64,000 nt of DNA from Poriferisodalis sp964484385 (GTDB lineage: Bacteria; Actinomycetota; Acidimicrobiia; Acidimicrobiales; Poriferisodalaceae): NCBI GenBank assembly GCA_964484385.1, contig CAZAFV010000001.1, positions 122,041 to 186,040 on the forward strand, read 5' to 3'. Positions 8,831 through 16,929 of the stretch are shown in pieces. The notes under the pieces were generated by a model. That model had not been told where the DNA came from. It made no database searches and saw only the letters and a program-made list of their open reading frames with translations. A program made the position numbers and the translations under genes. Numbering within the stretch: the first letter of the stretch is position 1; each line of letters opens with the position of its first letter.

Positions 8831-9721
8831 TCAGGTTCGGCTGGTGAGTCGGCGTAGGAGGCCTCTGCGGCGTTCGTGCTCGTGAGCTGGGATCTCGACC
8901 GTGGCCAGGGCGGCAGCTAGGTCGGCTCCGCTTGCGAAGCGTTCTTCGGGGGCCTTGGCCATGGCAGTCAGGATGATCTCGGAAAGCTCGGTGGACACGC
9001 CTCGCTCGGCGGGGTCTGGCGGCGGCGTGCGGACATGCGCGTGCAGCAGGTCGTTTCGTTCGCCGTAGAACGGCGCTGCGCCCACAGCGAGCACGTACAG
9101 CGTCGACCCCAATCCGTAGATGTCGGTGCGAGCGTCCACCGGCTGCGCCAGTGCCTGTTCGGGCGACAGGTACATGGGTGACCCGTAGACGCGACCCGGC
9201 GGAGACGGGGGCCCATCGAGGTCGTGCGCCAAGCCGAAGTCGAAGAGCACCGCCCGATCGCCGCCGTCGGGTTGAGCATCGAGCATGATGTTGGACGGCT
9301 TGACGTCGCGATGAACGATCCGGTGCTCGTGGACGTGGTCGAGCGCTGCGCAGATCTGCTGGACAATGGCGATGCTCTCGGCAAGGCTCGGCGGGTGGCG
9401 GCTGCCGCACCGGTCGGCCAAGGTCTCGCCCTCCACGATCTCCATCTCCATGAAGTGAGCGCCGCCGATGACGCCGGCCCCCTGGACGGCGAGGACGTTC
9501 GGATGGCCCAGCCGCGCCATGAGCTCGTATTCCTGCTCGAAGAGCGAGCGGATCTCCGCCCGTGCCTCGGCGAACGGCGTCAGCACCTTGAGCCCGACTT
9601 CGTCGCCCCTCAGCGTCGTTGCCCGGTAGCAGTGCGCCACAGTGCCGCGGCCCAACACCCCGGTGATCTTGTACGGGCCGTATTGGCGGCCAACCCAGAC
9701 GTCAATTTGGTCTTCGTACAT
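8831..9721 (-). CDS. Soluble Hanks-type serine/threonine protein kinase
   Basis: A 296-residue kinase with a complete active site: glycine loop GRGTVAH (24-30), ATP lysine K45, HRDVKPSN with catalytic D139, DFG at 161-163, and GSPMYLSPEQ activation segment. There is almost nothing beyond the catalytic domain and no membrane segment, unlike PknB-type kinases with PASTA sensors. It should therefore act in the cytoplasm, perhaps with a separate partner. ATG 9721 (MYEDQIDVW) is used; the frame stays open upstream but only by reading through repeat copy B and the divergent queG gene. Confidence 0.9.
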   Translation of the reverse strand: MYEDQIDVWVGRQYGPYKITGVLGRGTVAHCYRATTLRGDEVGLKVLTPFAEARAEIRSLFEQEYELMARLGHPNVLAVQGAGVIGGAHFMEMEIVEGETLADRCGSRHPPSLAESIAIVQQICAALDHVHEHRIVHRDVKPSNIMLDAQPDGGDRAVLFDFGLAHDLDGPPSPPGRVYGSPMYLSPEQALAQPVDARTDIYGLGSTLYVLAVGAAPFYGERNDLLHAHVRTPPPDPAERGVSTELSEIILTAMAKAPEERFASGADLAAALATVEIPAHEHERRRGLLRRLTSRT

Positions 9722-9767
9722 TGCACCGGCCGCGGCTCGAGCGCCGCTTCCAGCATAAAACGACGCA

Positions 9768-9851
9768 GAGGCTGAGCCGAATGGCGAAGCCGGGGCCCGA
9801 GCGGCCCGTGAGCCCAATGGCATGAGCATGGGGAACAAGAGCGGGAAGCAA
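9768..9851 (+). repeat. Interspersed repeat, copy B
   Basis: An 84-bp element between the divergent kinase and queG genes. It opens with GAGGCTGAGCCGA, then ATGGCGAAGCC, and runs to GGGAACAAGAGCGGGAAGCAA. The ATG begins a 14-codon frame, MAKPGPERPVSPMA, that ends in TGA. It is the longest copy together with copy C and lies on the strand of queG. Confidence 0.8.
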
Positions 9852-9901
9852 GACGTGACGCAATGGAACGTCGCGCCAATCGGCGACGGCACACTTGGAC
9901 A

Positions 9902-11089
9902 ATGACTACGGGCGCGAACCGGTTGCTGCTTGAGCAGATCGAGCACGCTGCCACGAGTGCAGGCCTTGATGCGGTCGGCGTGACGAACACCGTGCCGTTC
10001 ACACAGGCGCGGCAAGCGATCGAAGAGCGAAAGGCGGCTGGCCTGCACGCCGGCATGTGGTTCACCTACGGGCGGCCCGAGCGCTCGACGACTCCCGCGA
10101 ACATACTGACCGGCGCTCGCAGCATCGTGGTGTGCGCCCGCAACTACGAACCGCCGAATCCCCACACGCCTGAGGGGCCAGCGACCGCCGCTGGCGTCAG
10201 CGGGACCGTGGCGGCATATGTGGCGAGCGATGCCTACGGGGCGTTGCGGTCAGGCCTCGAGCAAATCTGCGAGGTCCTGCAGCGCAATGGCTTCGAGGCC
10301 GTGGCCGTCTGCGATGACAATCGCTTGGTCGATCGAGCCGCTGCAGCCCGCGCCGGACTGGGATGGCTGGGTCACAACACGATGCTGCTGTCGCGAGAGC
10401 TTGGCTCGTGGACAGTGCTGGGTTCGGTGGTCACCACCGCCGAGCTGCCGCCCTCAGACGAGGATCCGTCGGATGGCTGTGGCACCTGCCGTCGCTGCCA
10501 GACGGCCTGCCCGACGGGCGCGCTGGACACAGCGGGTGTGCTCGACGCCAACCGGTGCTTGGCGTGGCTGGTCCAGGCGCCTGGCATCTTCCCTCCTGAA
10601 TACCGCATCGCCCTTGGCGATCGTCTCTACGGCTGCGACGACTGCCAGAACGTCTGCCCCTTCAACGACGTCGCAGTTCCCCCGACGCGCGGTCAGCGCG
10701 TCGAACTCAGCCTGCGCAGCGACGGTGCTGCCCGTGGCGGTTCTGTTGATGTCGCCGAATTGCTCAGGATGACCGACGACGACCTCATGGCCGCATTCGG
10801 GCACTGGTACATCCCCAGGCGGCGTTCCGAGTACCTGCGACGCAATGCCCTCGTTGTGCTCGGCAACGTGGGCGATCCTGGTTCGCCCGCTGTCGAGGAG
10901 ATACTGCGCACGTCGCTCTCGTCAGCGTCGGACGTGGTCGCAGCGCATGCGGTGTGGGCGGCGCGTCGGCTGGGGCGGGACGAGCTGATCGCCGAGGCGC
11001 GATCCGCTGGACTCGGAAATCACGACCCGGACGGTCTGGTGGCGGCCGAACTCGCCAGACCGGTGCCCTTGCGGCGTGTGGCCGGCTGA
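9902..11089 (+). CDS. queG: Epoxyqueuosine reductase
   Basis: A 395-residue cobalamin- and iron-sulfur-dependent enzyme that performs the last step of queuosine synthesis on tRNA. The N-terminal domain contains LDAVGV and GMWFTYGRPERS. Two 4Fe-4S motifs follow, CGTCRRCQTACPTGAL and CDDCQNVCPFND. The C-terminal 90 residues look like short helical (HEAT-like) repeats. ATG 9902 gives the usual N-terminus; a start at 9863 would add 13 Arg-rich residues. Its stop overlaps the ATG of the next gene by one base (11089), so the two are translationally coupled. Confidence 0.92.
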   Translation: MTTGANRLLLEQIEHAATSAGLDAVGVTNTVPFTQARQAIEERKAAGLHAGMWFTYGRPERSTTPANILTGARSIVVCARNYEPPNPHTPEGPATAAGVSGTVAAYVASDAYGALRSGLEQICEVLQRNGFEAVAVCDDNRLVDRAAAARAGLGWLGHNTMLLSRELGSWTVLGSVVTTAELPPSDEDPSDGCGTCRRCQTACPTGALDTAGVLDANRCLAWLVQAPGIFPPEYRIALGDRLYGCDDCQNVCPFNDVAVPPTRGQRVELSLRSDGAARGGSVDVAELLRMTDDDLMAAFGHWYIPRRRSEYLRRNALVVLGNVGDPGSPAVEEILRTSLSSASDVVAAHAVWAARRLGRDELIAEARSAGLGNHDPDGLVAAELARPVPLRRVAG

Positions 11090-12201
11090 TGCGCCGTCAC
11101 CTCTTGGTCACCAACGATTTCCCGCCGAAGGTCGGCGGCATCCAGAGCTACCTCTGGGAGCTATGGCGCCGCCTGCCGCCTGAGGCCACCACGGTGCTCA
11201 CTACGCCTCACCGCGGCGCTGCCTCGTTTGATGCCGCTCAACCCATGCGGATTGTGAGAACCCGGGATCGTGTGCTGCTGCCGCATCCGGGCTTGGCCAA
11301 ACGGATCCGAGGCCTGGCTCAGGAGGTCGGCGCCGAGATCGTGCTGCTCGATCCGGCCTTGCCACTCGGGGCGCTGGGCCCATCGCTTGGCGTTCCCTAC
11401 GGCGTAGTGCTCCACGGCGCGGAGGTGACGGTGCCGGCACGATTGCCCGGACTGTCTGCAGTGCTGTCATGGGTGCTTCGAGATGCGTCGCTGGTGATCT
11501 CAGCCGGCGGGTACGCGGCTGGGGAGGCGGAACGATGCGCATCTCGTGAGCTGCCCATCACCGAGGTCCCGCCCGGGGTTGATACCGACCGGTTTGTGCC
11601 TCTCGAAGCCGAGGCTCGGCTGCGTGCCCGCCGAAAGTTCGGCCTGGATCCCGGACCGCTGGTTGTCTGTCTGAGCAGGTTGGTCCCGCGTAAGGGCTTC
11701 GATGCTGTCATCGAGGCCGTATCGCGTCTGAGGTCGAAACATCCCGGATTGCAGTTGGCGATTGCAGGTGCCGGGCGCGACCGGCGGCGGCTGGAGCGGG
11801 TTGCGGGGCGCCTCGGCGTCCCGGTCGTCTTTTCGGGCCGCATCAGCGGTGGCGACGTGCCCCTGTTCATGGCCATGGGTGATGTCTTCGCTGCGCCGTG
11901 CCGCAGCAGGTGGGCGGGACTTGAGCAAGAGGGCTTCGGCATCGTGTTCGTCGAGGCCGCCGCATGCGGCGTTCCTGCGGTTGCCGGCCGATCAGGCGGC
12001 AGCCATGAAGCGGTAGCCCACGGCCGGACCGGGCTGGTGGTGGAACGGCCCGCGGACCCAGGCGAAGTCGCTACCGCCATCGATGACCTGTTGTCCTCAG
12101 AGCACGGACGGGCAGCCATGGGAGCTGCGGCGCGCCGAGAGTCGGAACTGCGGTTCTCTTACGACGGGCTGGCAGCCAGGCTCGAGGCCGCCCTGTCCTG
12201 A
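11089..12201 (+). CDS. pimB: GT4 glycosyltransferase, PimB-like phosphatidylinositol mannosyltransferase
   Basis: A 370-residue GT-B enzyme. It starts with LLVTNDFPPKVGGIQSYLWEL, then has LHGAEVTVPARLPG, PPGVDTDRF, VCLSRLVPRKGFDAVIEAV, and the donor-site segment CRSRWAGLEQEGFGIVFVEA with the conserved EGFGIVFxEA motif. These match actinobacterial PimB', which adds the second mannose to phosphatidylinositol mannoside using GDP-mannose. It would act on the inner face of the membrane. Coupled to queG by a one-base overlap, which is probably positional rather than functional. Other GT4 roles are possible, so the symbol is moderate confidence. Confidence 0.75.
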   Translation: MRRHLLVTNDFPPKVGGIQSYLWELWRRLPPEATTVLTTPHRGAASFDAAQPMRIVRTRDRVLLPHPGLAKRIRGLAQEVGAEIVLLDPALPLGALGPSLGVPYGVVLHGAEVTVPARLPGLSAVLSWVLRDASLVISAGGYAAGEAERCASRELPITEVPPGVDTDRFVPLEAEARLRARRKFGLDPGPLVVCLSRLVPRKGFDAVIEAVSRLRSKHPGLQLAIAGAGRDRRRLERVAGRLGVPVVFSGRISGGDVPLFMAMGDVFAAPCRSRWAGLEQEGFGIVFVEAAACGVPAVAGRSGGSHEAVAHGRTGLVVERPADPGEVATAIDDLLSSEHGRAAMGAAARRESELRFSYDGLAARLEAALS

Positions 12202-12300
12202 GTGGCACATCCCGACAGCGCGAACTGCGGATGTCAGAACCGTGAAGATGCTGCGAATATGAGCCACTGCCGGCTGTGATCCTGAGACAATGGAAACAAC

Positions 12301-12342
12301 CAGCACACCGGACCCAGCACACCGGACCCAGTACACAGGACA
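12301..12342 (+). repeat. Tandem 14-bp repeat, three copies
   Basis: Two identical copies of CAGCACACCGGACC (12301-12314 and 12315-12328) are followed by a third with three differences, CAGTACACAGGACA. The array ends 12 bases before the ATG of the SRPBCC gene and so lies in its 5' leader. No dyad is obvious. It could be a regulator site or replication slippage. Confidence 0.8.
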
Positions 12343-12354
12343 CAGAACGCAACG

Positions 12355-12807
12355 ATGATCGACGAGATGACGATGACCACGGTCGTGACCGCGTCGCCTG
12401 AAGACTGCTACGCGCTCATCTCCGATATCGAGCGGTATCCCGAATGGGCGACCGACGTCTCTTCGGCGACGGTGATCGAGAGCGATCCGGACGGGCGAAC
12501 GGCGCAGGCATCGTTCCGCGTGGAGGCACTCGGAAGGTCTGCGAGGTACACCCTCGCCTACGACCATGGCGGGGCACCCCACCGCCTCTCGTGGAAGCTC
12601 GTCGACGGTGATGTCGTCAAGCAGCTCGACGGCAGGTACGAGTTCAACCCGGCGACAGAGCCTGGCCGCACTGAGGTGCTCTACCAGCTCGCCTTGGAAC
12701 TGGCAGTGCCGCTTCCCGGATTCGTCAAGCGCCGCGCGGAACGACGCATCGCTCACACAGCCCTGGCCGACTTCGCGGCGCGTCTCGAGTCGGGTCCCGC
12801 GAGCTAG
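12355..12807 (+). CDS. SRPBCC-family protein (polyketide cyclase/COQ10-like)
   Basis: A 150-residue START-like fold protein. It begins with MTMTTVVTASPEDCYALISDIERYPEWATDV, the usual strand and helix leading to the conserved YPEW motif, and ends with a long helix carrying RAERRIAHTALADFAARLE. These proteins bind a hydrophobic ligand in a deep pocket; the actinobacterial members of this subgroup have no settled ligand. ATG 12355 is chosen; an internal ATG five codons later is possible. A triplicated 14-bp repeat lies in the leader. It is followed 25 bases later by an aminotransferase. Confidence 0.8.
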   Translation: MIDEMTMTTVVTASPEDCYALISDIERYPEWATDVSSATVIESDPDGRTAQASFRVEALGRSARYTLAYDHGGAPHRLSWKLVDGDVVKQLDGRYEFNPATEPGRTEVLYQLALELAVPLPGFVKRRAERRIAHTALADFAARLESGPAS

Positions 12808-12832
12808 GGCCCCGAGGGTCGCTGCCAGCACC

Positions 12833-14017
12833 ATGGAATTCCGCCGGATCGGTGGCCTGCCGCCGTATGTATTCACCATCATCGACGCGCTGAAGATCGA
12901 GCGCCGGCGCGCTGGTGCTGACGTCATCGACCTGGGCTTCGGCAATCCTGACCTGCCGTCGCCCGAGCGTGCCGTGAAGAAGCTGGCAGAGGCTGCTCTC
13001 AACGCCCGGAACCACCGGTACTCCGCCAGCCGGGGCATCCCGAAGCTGCGCGCCGCGGTCGGCGACCTGTACCGGCGCAAATGGAGCGTCGAGCTTGATC
13101 CCGATACCGAGATCATCAACACGATCGGCGCGAAGGAGGGCTTCTCGCACTTGATGTGGACCTTGCTGGCGCCCGGCGACGCCTGCTTGGTGCCGGCGCC
13201 GTCGTATCCGATCCATATCTTCGGCCCGCTCTTCACGGGCGCCAGCGTGCGAGAGGTGCCGCTCGACACCGGCGACACCTTCTTCGAGCGCTTGGTAGAG
13301 CGTTTCGAGTACTCCTGGCCGCGGCCGCGAGTGATCGTGCTGTCATTCCCGCACAACCCCACGACCGCCTGCGTGGATCTGGAGTTCATGCAGCGCATCG
13401 TGGATTTCGCGCGCGAACGCGAGGTGCTGCTCGTTCACGACTTTGCCTACGCGGATCTGGGTTTCGACGGCTACGAACCGCCGTCGATCCTGCAGGCTGA
13501 GGGTGCGAAGGACGTAGCCGTCGAGTTCTACAGCCTCACGAAATCGTTCTCGATGGCGGGCTGGCGGGTTGCGTTCTGCCTGGGCAACGCCCAGGTGATC
13601 GCGGCACTCGCCAAGCTCAAGAGCTATCTCGACTACGGCACGTTCCAGCCAATTCAGATCGCGGCGACGGTGGTCATGAACGAGGATCAGGACTATCCCA
13701 GCGAGATACGCGACACCTACCGCAACCGGCGCGACGTTCTGGTGCGCGGCCTGAGCCGCATCGGCTGGGACCTCGCGCCGCCGAAGGGCACCATGTTCGC
13801 CTGGGCCGAGATCCCCGATCCGTACCGGCATATGGGATCGGTCGACTTCTGCAAGCTGCTCGTGAACGAAGCGAACGTGGCGCTGTCGCCGGGAGTCGGG
13901 TTCGGCCCGGGCGGCGAGGGCCACGTGCGCTTCGCGCTGGTCGAGAACGAGCATCGGATCCGCCAGGCCATCAGCCAGCTCCGCGGTGCTCTCGACCAAC
14001 TGACACAACCCGACTGA
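12833..14017 (+). CDS. Class I/II PLP-dependent aminotransferase (AlaC-like)
   Basis: A 394-residue aminotransferase. The N-terminus, RRIGGLPPYVFTIIDALK, and the stretch DLGFGNPDLPSP are typical of the AlaC/YfdZ alanine and LL-diaminopimelate aminotransferase-like group. The PLP lysine is K237 in SLTKSFSMAGWRV, and the phosphate-binding region includes FPHNPTTAC. Alanine-pyruvate or a related amino group transfer is likely, but the substrate is not certain. ATG 12833 is used because the open frame further left overlaps the SRPBCC gene. It converges on glpK with a 6-bp gap. Confidence 0.87.
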   Translation: MEFRRIGGLPPYVFTIIDALKIERRRAGADVIDLGFGNPDLPSPERAVKKLAEAALNARNHRYSASRGIPKLRAAVGDLYRRKWSVELDPDTEIINTIGAKEGFSHLMWTLLAPGDACLVPAPSYPIHIFGPLFTGASVREVPLDTGDTFFERLVERFEYSWPRPRVIVLSFPHNPTTACVDLEFMQRIVDFAREREVLLVHDFAYADLGFDGYEPPSILQAEGAKDVAVEFYSLTKSFSMAGWRVAFCLGNAQVIAALAKLKSYLDYGTFQPIQIAATVVMNEDQDYPSEIRDTYRNRRDVLVRGLSRIGWDLAPPKGTMFAWAEIPDPYRHMGSVDFCKLLVNEANVALSPGVGFGPGGEGHVRFALVENEHRIRQAISQLRGALDQLTQPD

Positions 14018-14023
14018 GGGTTA

Positions 14024-15526
14024 CTAGCTGCCTTCGTCCGGCGACCAGCGCAGCGTCCGTTCGAGTGCTCGTCGCCAGAGCCCATGAAGCCGATCGGAGT
14101 CGGCCTGATCGCCCGAGGGCTCGAAACGCCGGTCCAGCCGCCACACCGACGCTGCCTCGACCGGCGAGGTCCACACGCCACCCGCTAGCCCGGCCAGCAT
14201 CGCCGCACCCAGGGCGGTGGTCTCGGTCACGATCGGCCGGCTCACCGGCGCGCCCAGCTGGTCGGCCTGGATGCTGCACAGCAGGTTGTTCACCGCAGCT
14301 CCGCCGTCGATCCTGAGCTCGGCGATCTCGCGCCCGGCGGCGGCACTCATCGTCTGGACGACGTCGCGGGTCTGCAGTGCCATGGACTCGATCGTGGCTC
14401 GAGCGATGTGTGCCGGCGTGGACGCGAACGTCAGACCCATGATCGCCCCGCGGGCTGATGGATCCCACCACGGGCTGCCGAGGCCGGCGAACGCCGGTAC
14501 TACGACCACACCAGCGCTGTCGGGCACGCTTCTCGCCAGCTCCTCGATCGCTGCGGCGTCGGTGGCACCGTGCAGGATGTCGGTGAGCCAACTCACGGCG
14601 GAGCCCGTTGCGAAGATCGACCCTTCAAGCGCGAACGTCGGTCCGGACCCCAGATCCCAGGCCACGGTTGTGAGCAGCCCGTCGACCGGATCGGGACACT
14701 CGCCGCCGACGTTCATCAAGACGAACGAACCTGTTCCGTAGGTGTTCTTGGCCATCCCGACGTCGTGACAGCCCTGTCCGAACAGCGCAGCCTGCTGGTC
14801 TCCTGCGACACCGCTGACGGCGATGCCCGGTCCCAACGCCGTGGTGTCCGCAGTGACACAGAACTGCCCGGCCGACGGGCGTATCTCCGCTAGCGACTGC
14901 ATCGGCACAGAGAGCAGGTCGCACATCGGCTCCGACCAATCGCCCTCGTTGATGTCGTAGAGCAGCGTGCGCGAGGCATTCGTCGGGTCGGTGACGAATT
15001 CGGCGCCGCCGCTGAGCTTCCACATCAGCCAGCTGTCGACGGTCCCCAGAGCCAGAGCTGCATTTGCCGAAACACCGCCATCACGCAAGAGCCACTCAGC
15101 CTTGGTACCGCTGAAATAGGGACTGAGCACGAGGCCGGTCCGCTGCCGCACTTCTGGCAGGTGACCGGCGGCCTGCAGCTCCTCGCAGCGCGACGCTGTG
15201 CGCACGTCCTGCCAGACGAGAGCCCGTGCTAGCGGCTGCGATGAGCGACGATCCCACGCCACGACGGTCTCGCGCTGGTTGGTGATGCCGATCGCTGCCA
15301 CTGTGGGCATCTGCCCGTCTTCGAGCGCACGGAGGCTGGAGCAGAGCTCGTCGAGAGTGGCGACCGTGGCATCCCAGATCTCGTTCGGGTCGTGCTCCAC
15401 CAGGCCGGGGCTCGGATAGTGCTGGGGGAACGGACGGTAGGCGTACGCCACCTCGCCGCCGGTCTCGTCCACCGCCATCGAGCGCACACCGGTAGTGCCT
15501 GCATCGATTGCTATCACCAGCGCCAT
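14024..15526 (-). CDS. glpK: Glycerol kinase
   Basis: A 500-residue FGGY kinase that phosphorylates glycerol to sn-glycerol 3-phosphate. Markers are AIDAGTTGVRS at the N-terminus, GITNQRETVVAWDR, ARALVWQDVRTASRC, LGTVDSWLMWKLSGG, DPTNASRTLLYDI, and GDQQAALFGQGC with TYGTGSF. The glycerol-contacting Arg-Glu and Asp motifs of GlpK are all kept, which separates it from xylulose or gluconate kinases. The gene stands alone with no facilitator or dehydrogenase beside it. Its start is 59 bp from the divergent trkA start, so the two share a regulatory region. Confidence 0.95.
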   Translation of the reverse strand: MALVIAIDAGTTGVRSMAVDETGGEVAYAYRPFPQHYPSPGLVEHDPNEIWDATVATLDELCSSLRALEDGQMPTVAAIGITNQRETVVAWDRRSSQPLARALVWQDVRTASRCEELQAAGHLPEVRQRTGLVLSPYFSGTKAEWLLRDGGVSANAALALGTVDSWLMWKLSGGAEFVTDPTNASRTLLYDINEGDWSEPMCDLLSVPMQSLAEIRPSAGQFCVTADTTALGPGIAVSGVAGDQQAALFGQGCHDVGMAKNTYGTGSFVLMNVGGECPDPVDGLLTTVAWDLGSGPTFALEGSIFATGSAVSWLTDILHGATDAAAIEELARSVPDSAGVVVVPAFAGLGSPWWDPSARGAIMGLTFASTPAHIARATIESMALQTRDVVQTMSAAAGREIAELRIDGGAAVNNLLCSIQADQLGAPVSRPIVTETTALGAAMLAGLAGGVWTSPVEAASVWRLDRRFEPSGDQADSDRLHGLWRRALERTLRWSPDEGS

Positions 15527-15585
15527 GGCGCCTCCCGCGTCCTGATGACTTCGCTTTCCAGTGGCCCGAAGTAGGGTCGCCCATT

Positions 15586-16929
15586 GTGAGGATTCTCGTG
15601 GTGGGGGCCGGCGAGGTCGGAAGCTACATCGCCGGACGCCTCAGCCGTGAGGGCAACGACGTCATCGTCATCGACCAGCACTCGCGGCGTCTCGACGCGC
15701 TGGCCTCCGAGGTCGACCTGCTCACCGTGAACGGGAGCGGCACCAATCCCAGCGTGCTGGCAGAAGCCGGCCTTGAACGCGCTGAGGTCGTGGTGGCCGT
15801 CACCGATTCCGACGAGGTCAACCTGCTCGTATGCATGCAGGCGAAGCAGGCAGGCGTGCCCGCGACCGTCGCACGGCTGCAGGACGGCGACTTGCGCGGC
15901 GCGCCGGGTCGCAGCCTGCGAAACGCAATCGGCGTCGACCTGGTGCTCGACCCCGATGAGCAGACCGCCGACGCCATCATGGACTTGCTCGTGTACCACG
16001 GCGTGTCGGACATCAACGAGCTCGCGAACGGCGAAGTGCTGGTGGTGGGCGCGCGCCTGGCGGAAGATGCCCCGCTGGTCGGCAAGACCATGGCCGAGAT
16101 CGGCGCGTACTACGAGCCGGAATGGGACTTCATCTTCGGCGCACTGTCGCGCGACGGCGAGGTCACCGTCATGCGCCGCGAGACCACGCTGCAGCCGCAC
16201 GACTTGCTCAGAGTGGTGTGCCGGCGCCAGGGGCGACGTGAACTCATGGAGATCATGGGGCTGAGCCGCTCAGACGTGCGCCGCGTCATGATCCTGGGCG
16301 GGGGGCGCACGGCCGGCGTGCTGGCCGGTCGGCTGCTCGAGCGTCACATTGAAGTCGTCATCATCGAGCAGCACCACGAACGCTGTCTCGAGCTGAGCGA
16401 ACGCCACGCCGGCGCACTCGTGCTGCATGGCGACATCACCGACATCGACGTGCTTGCGCGCGAGGGCGTCGGCACCTTCGACGCTGTGGTGGCCGTGACC
16501 GGAGAAGACGATGCCAACGTCCTGGCCTGCCTGTATGCCAAGTCTGAAGGGGCCACCGAGACCATTGCCGTCGTGCATCGACTGTCCTTGCTGCCCTTGC
16601 TGGAGCAGGTGGGCATCGACGCGGCGCTGTCGCCCCGCACGGCCAGCGCCAACATGGTCCTGCGGATGGTGCGGGGAGACGTCACTGCCGTGGCGACCTT
16701 CCTTGAAGGCGATGTCGAGGTACTCGAATTCGAAGTGGGTGCGGGTTCAAGCGCCGACGGCTCGTTCGTGCGCGAACTTCACCTTCCCGGCCAGATGCTG
16801 CTCGCTGCGATCGTGCGGGACGGCAAGGCACGCATTGCCCGGGGCCGGAGCGAGCTGAGGGCGCGGGACCACGTGGTCGCCTTTGTGACGCCTGACTGCG
16901 TGGACGAGGTCAAGCAGGCCTTTCGGTGA
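15586..16929 (+). CDS. trkA: Trk potassium uptake regulatory protein TrkA
   Basis: A 447-residue cytoplasmic protein made of two RCK halves. The first begins with RILVVGAGEVGSYIAGRL and has VNGSGTNPSVLAEAG; the second repeats this as VMILGGGRTAGVLAGRLLE and LVLHGDITDIDVLAREG. Each Rossmann domain binds NAD(H) or nucleotide and is followed by a TrkA_C module (about 140-220 and 365-445). It gates the TrkH channel proteins encoded next. GTG 15586 is chosen because it places the GxGxxG motif at the usual distance. The stop overlaps the next GTG by four bases. Confidence 0.93.
   Translation: MRILVVGAGEVGSYIAGRLSREGNDVIVIDQHSRRLDALASEVDLLTVNGSGTNPSVLAEAGLERAEVVVAVTDSDEVNLLVCMQAKQAGVPATVARLQDGDLRGAPGRSLRNAIGVDLVLDPDEQTADAIMDLLVYHGVSDINELANGEVLVVGARLAEDAPLVGKTMAEIGAYYEPEWDFIFGALSRDGEVTVMRRETTLQPHDLLRVVCRRQGRRELMEIMGLSRSDVRRVMILGGGRTAGVLAGRLLERHIEVVIIEQHHERCLELSERHAGALVLHGDITDIDVLAREGVGTFDAVVAVTGEDDANVLACLYAKSEGATETIAVVHRLSLLPLLEQVGIDAALSPRTASANMVLRMVRGDVTAVATFLEGDVEVLEFEVGAGSSADGSFVRELHLPGQMLLAAIVRDGKARIARGRSELRARDHVVAFVTPDCVDEVKQAFR

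Noticed and set aside
8831..10165. A 444-residue version of the kinase
   Set aside because: The additional 148 codons pass through repeat copy B and antisense to queG; ATG 9721 gives the normal kinase start.
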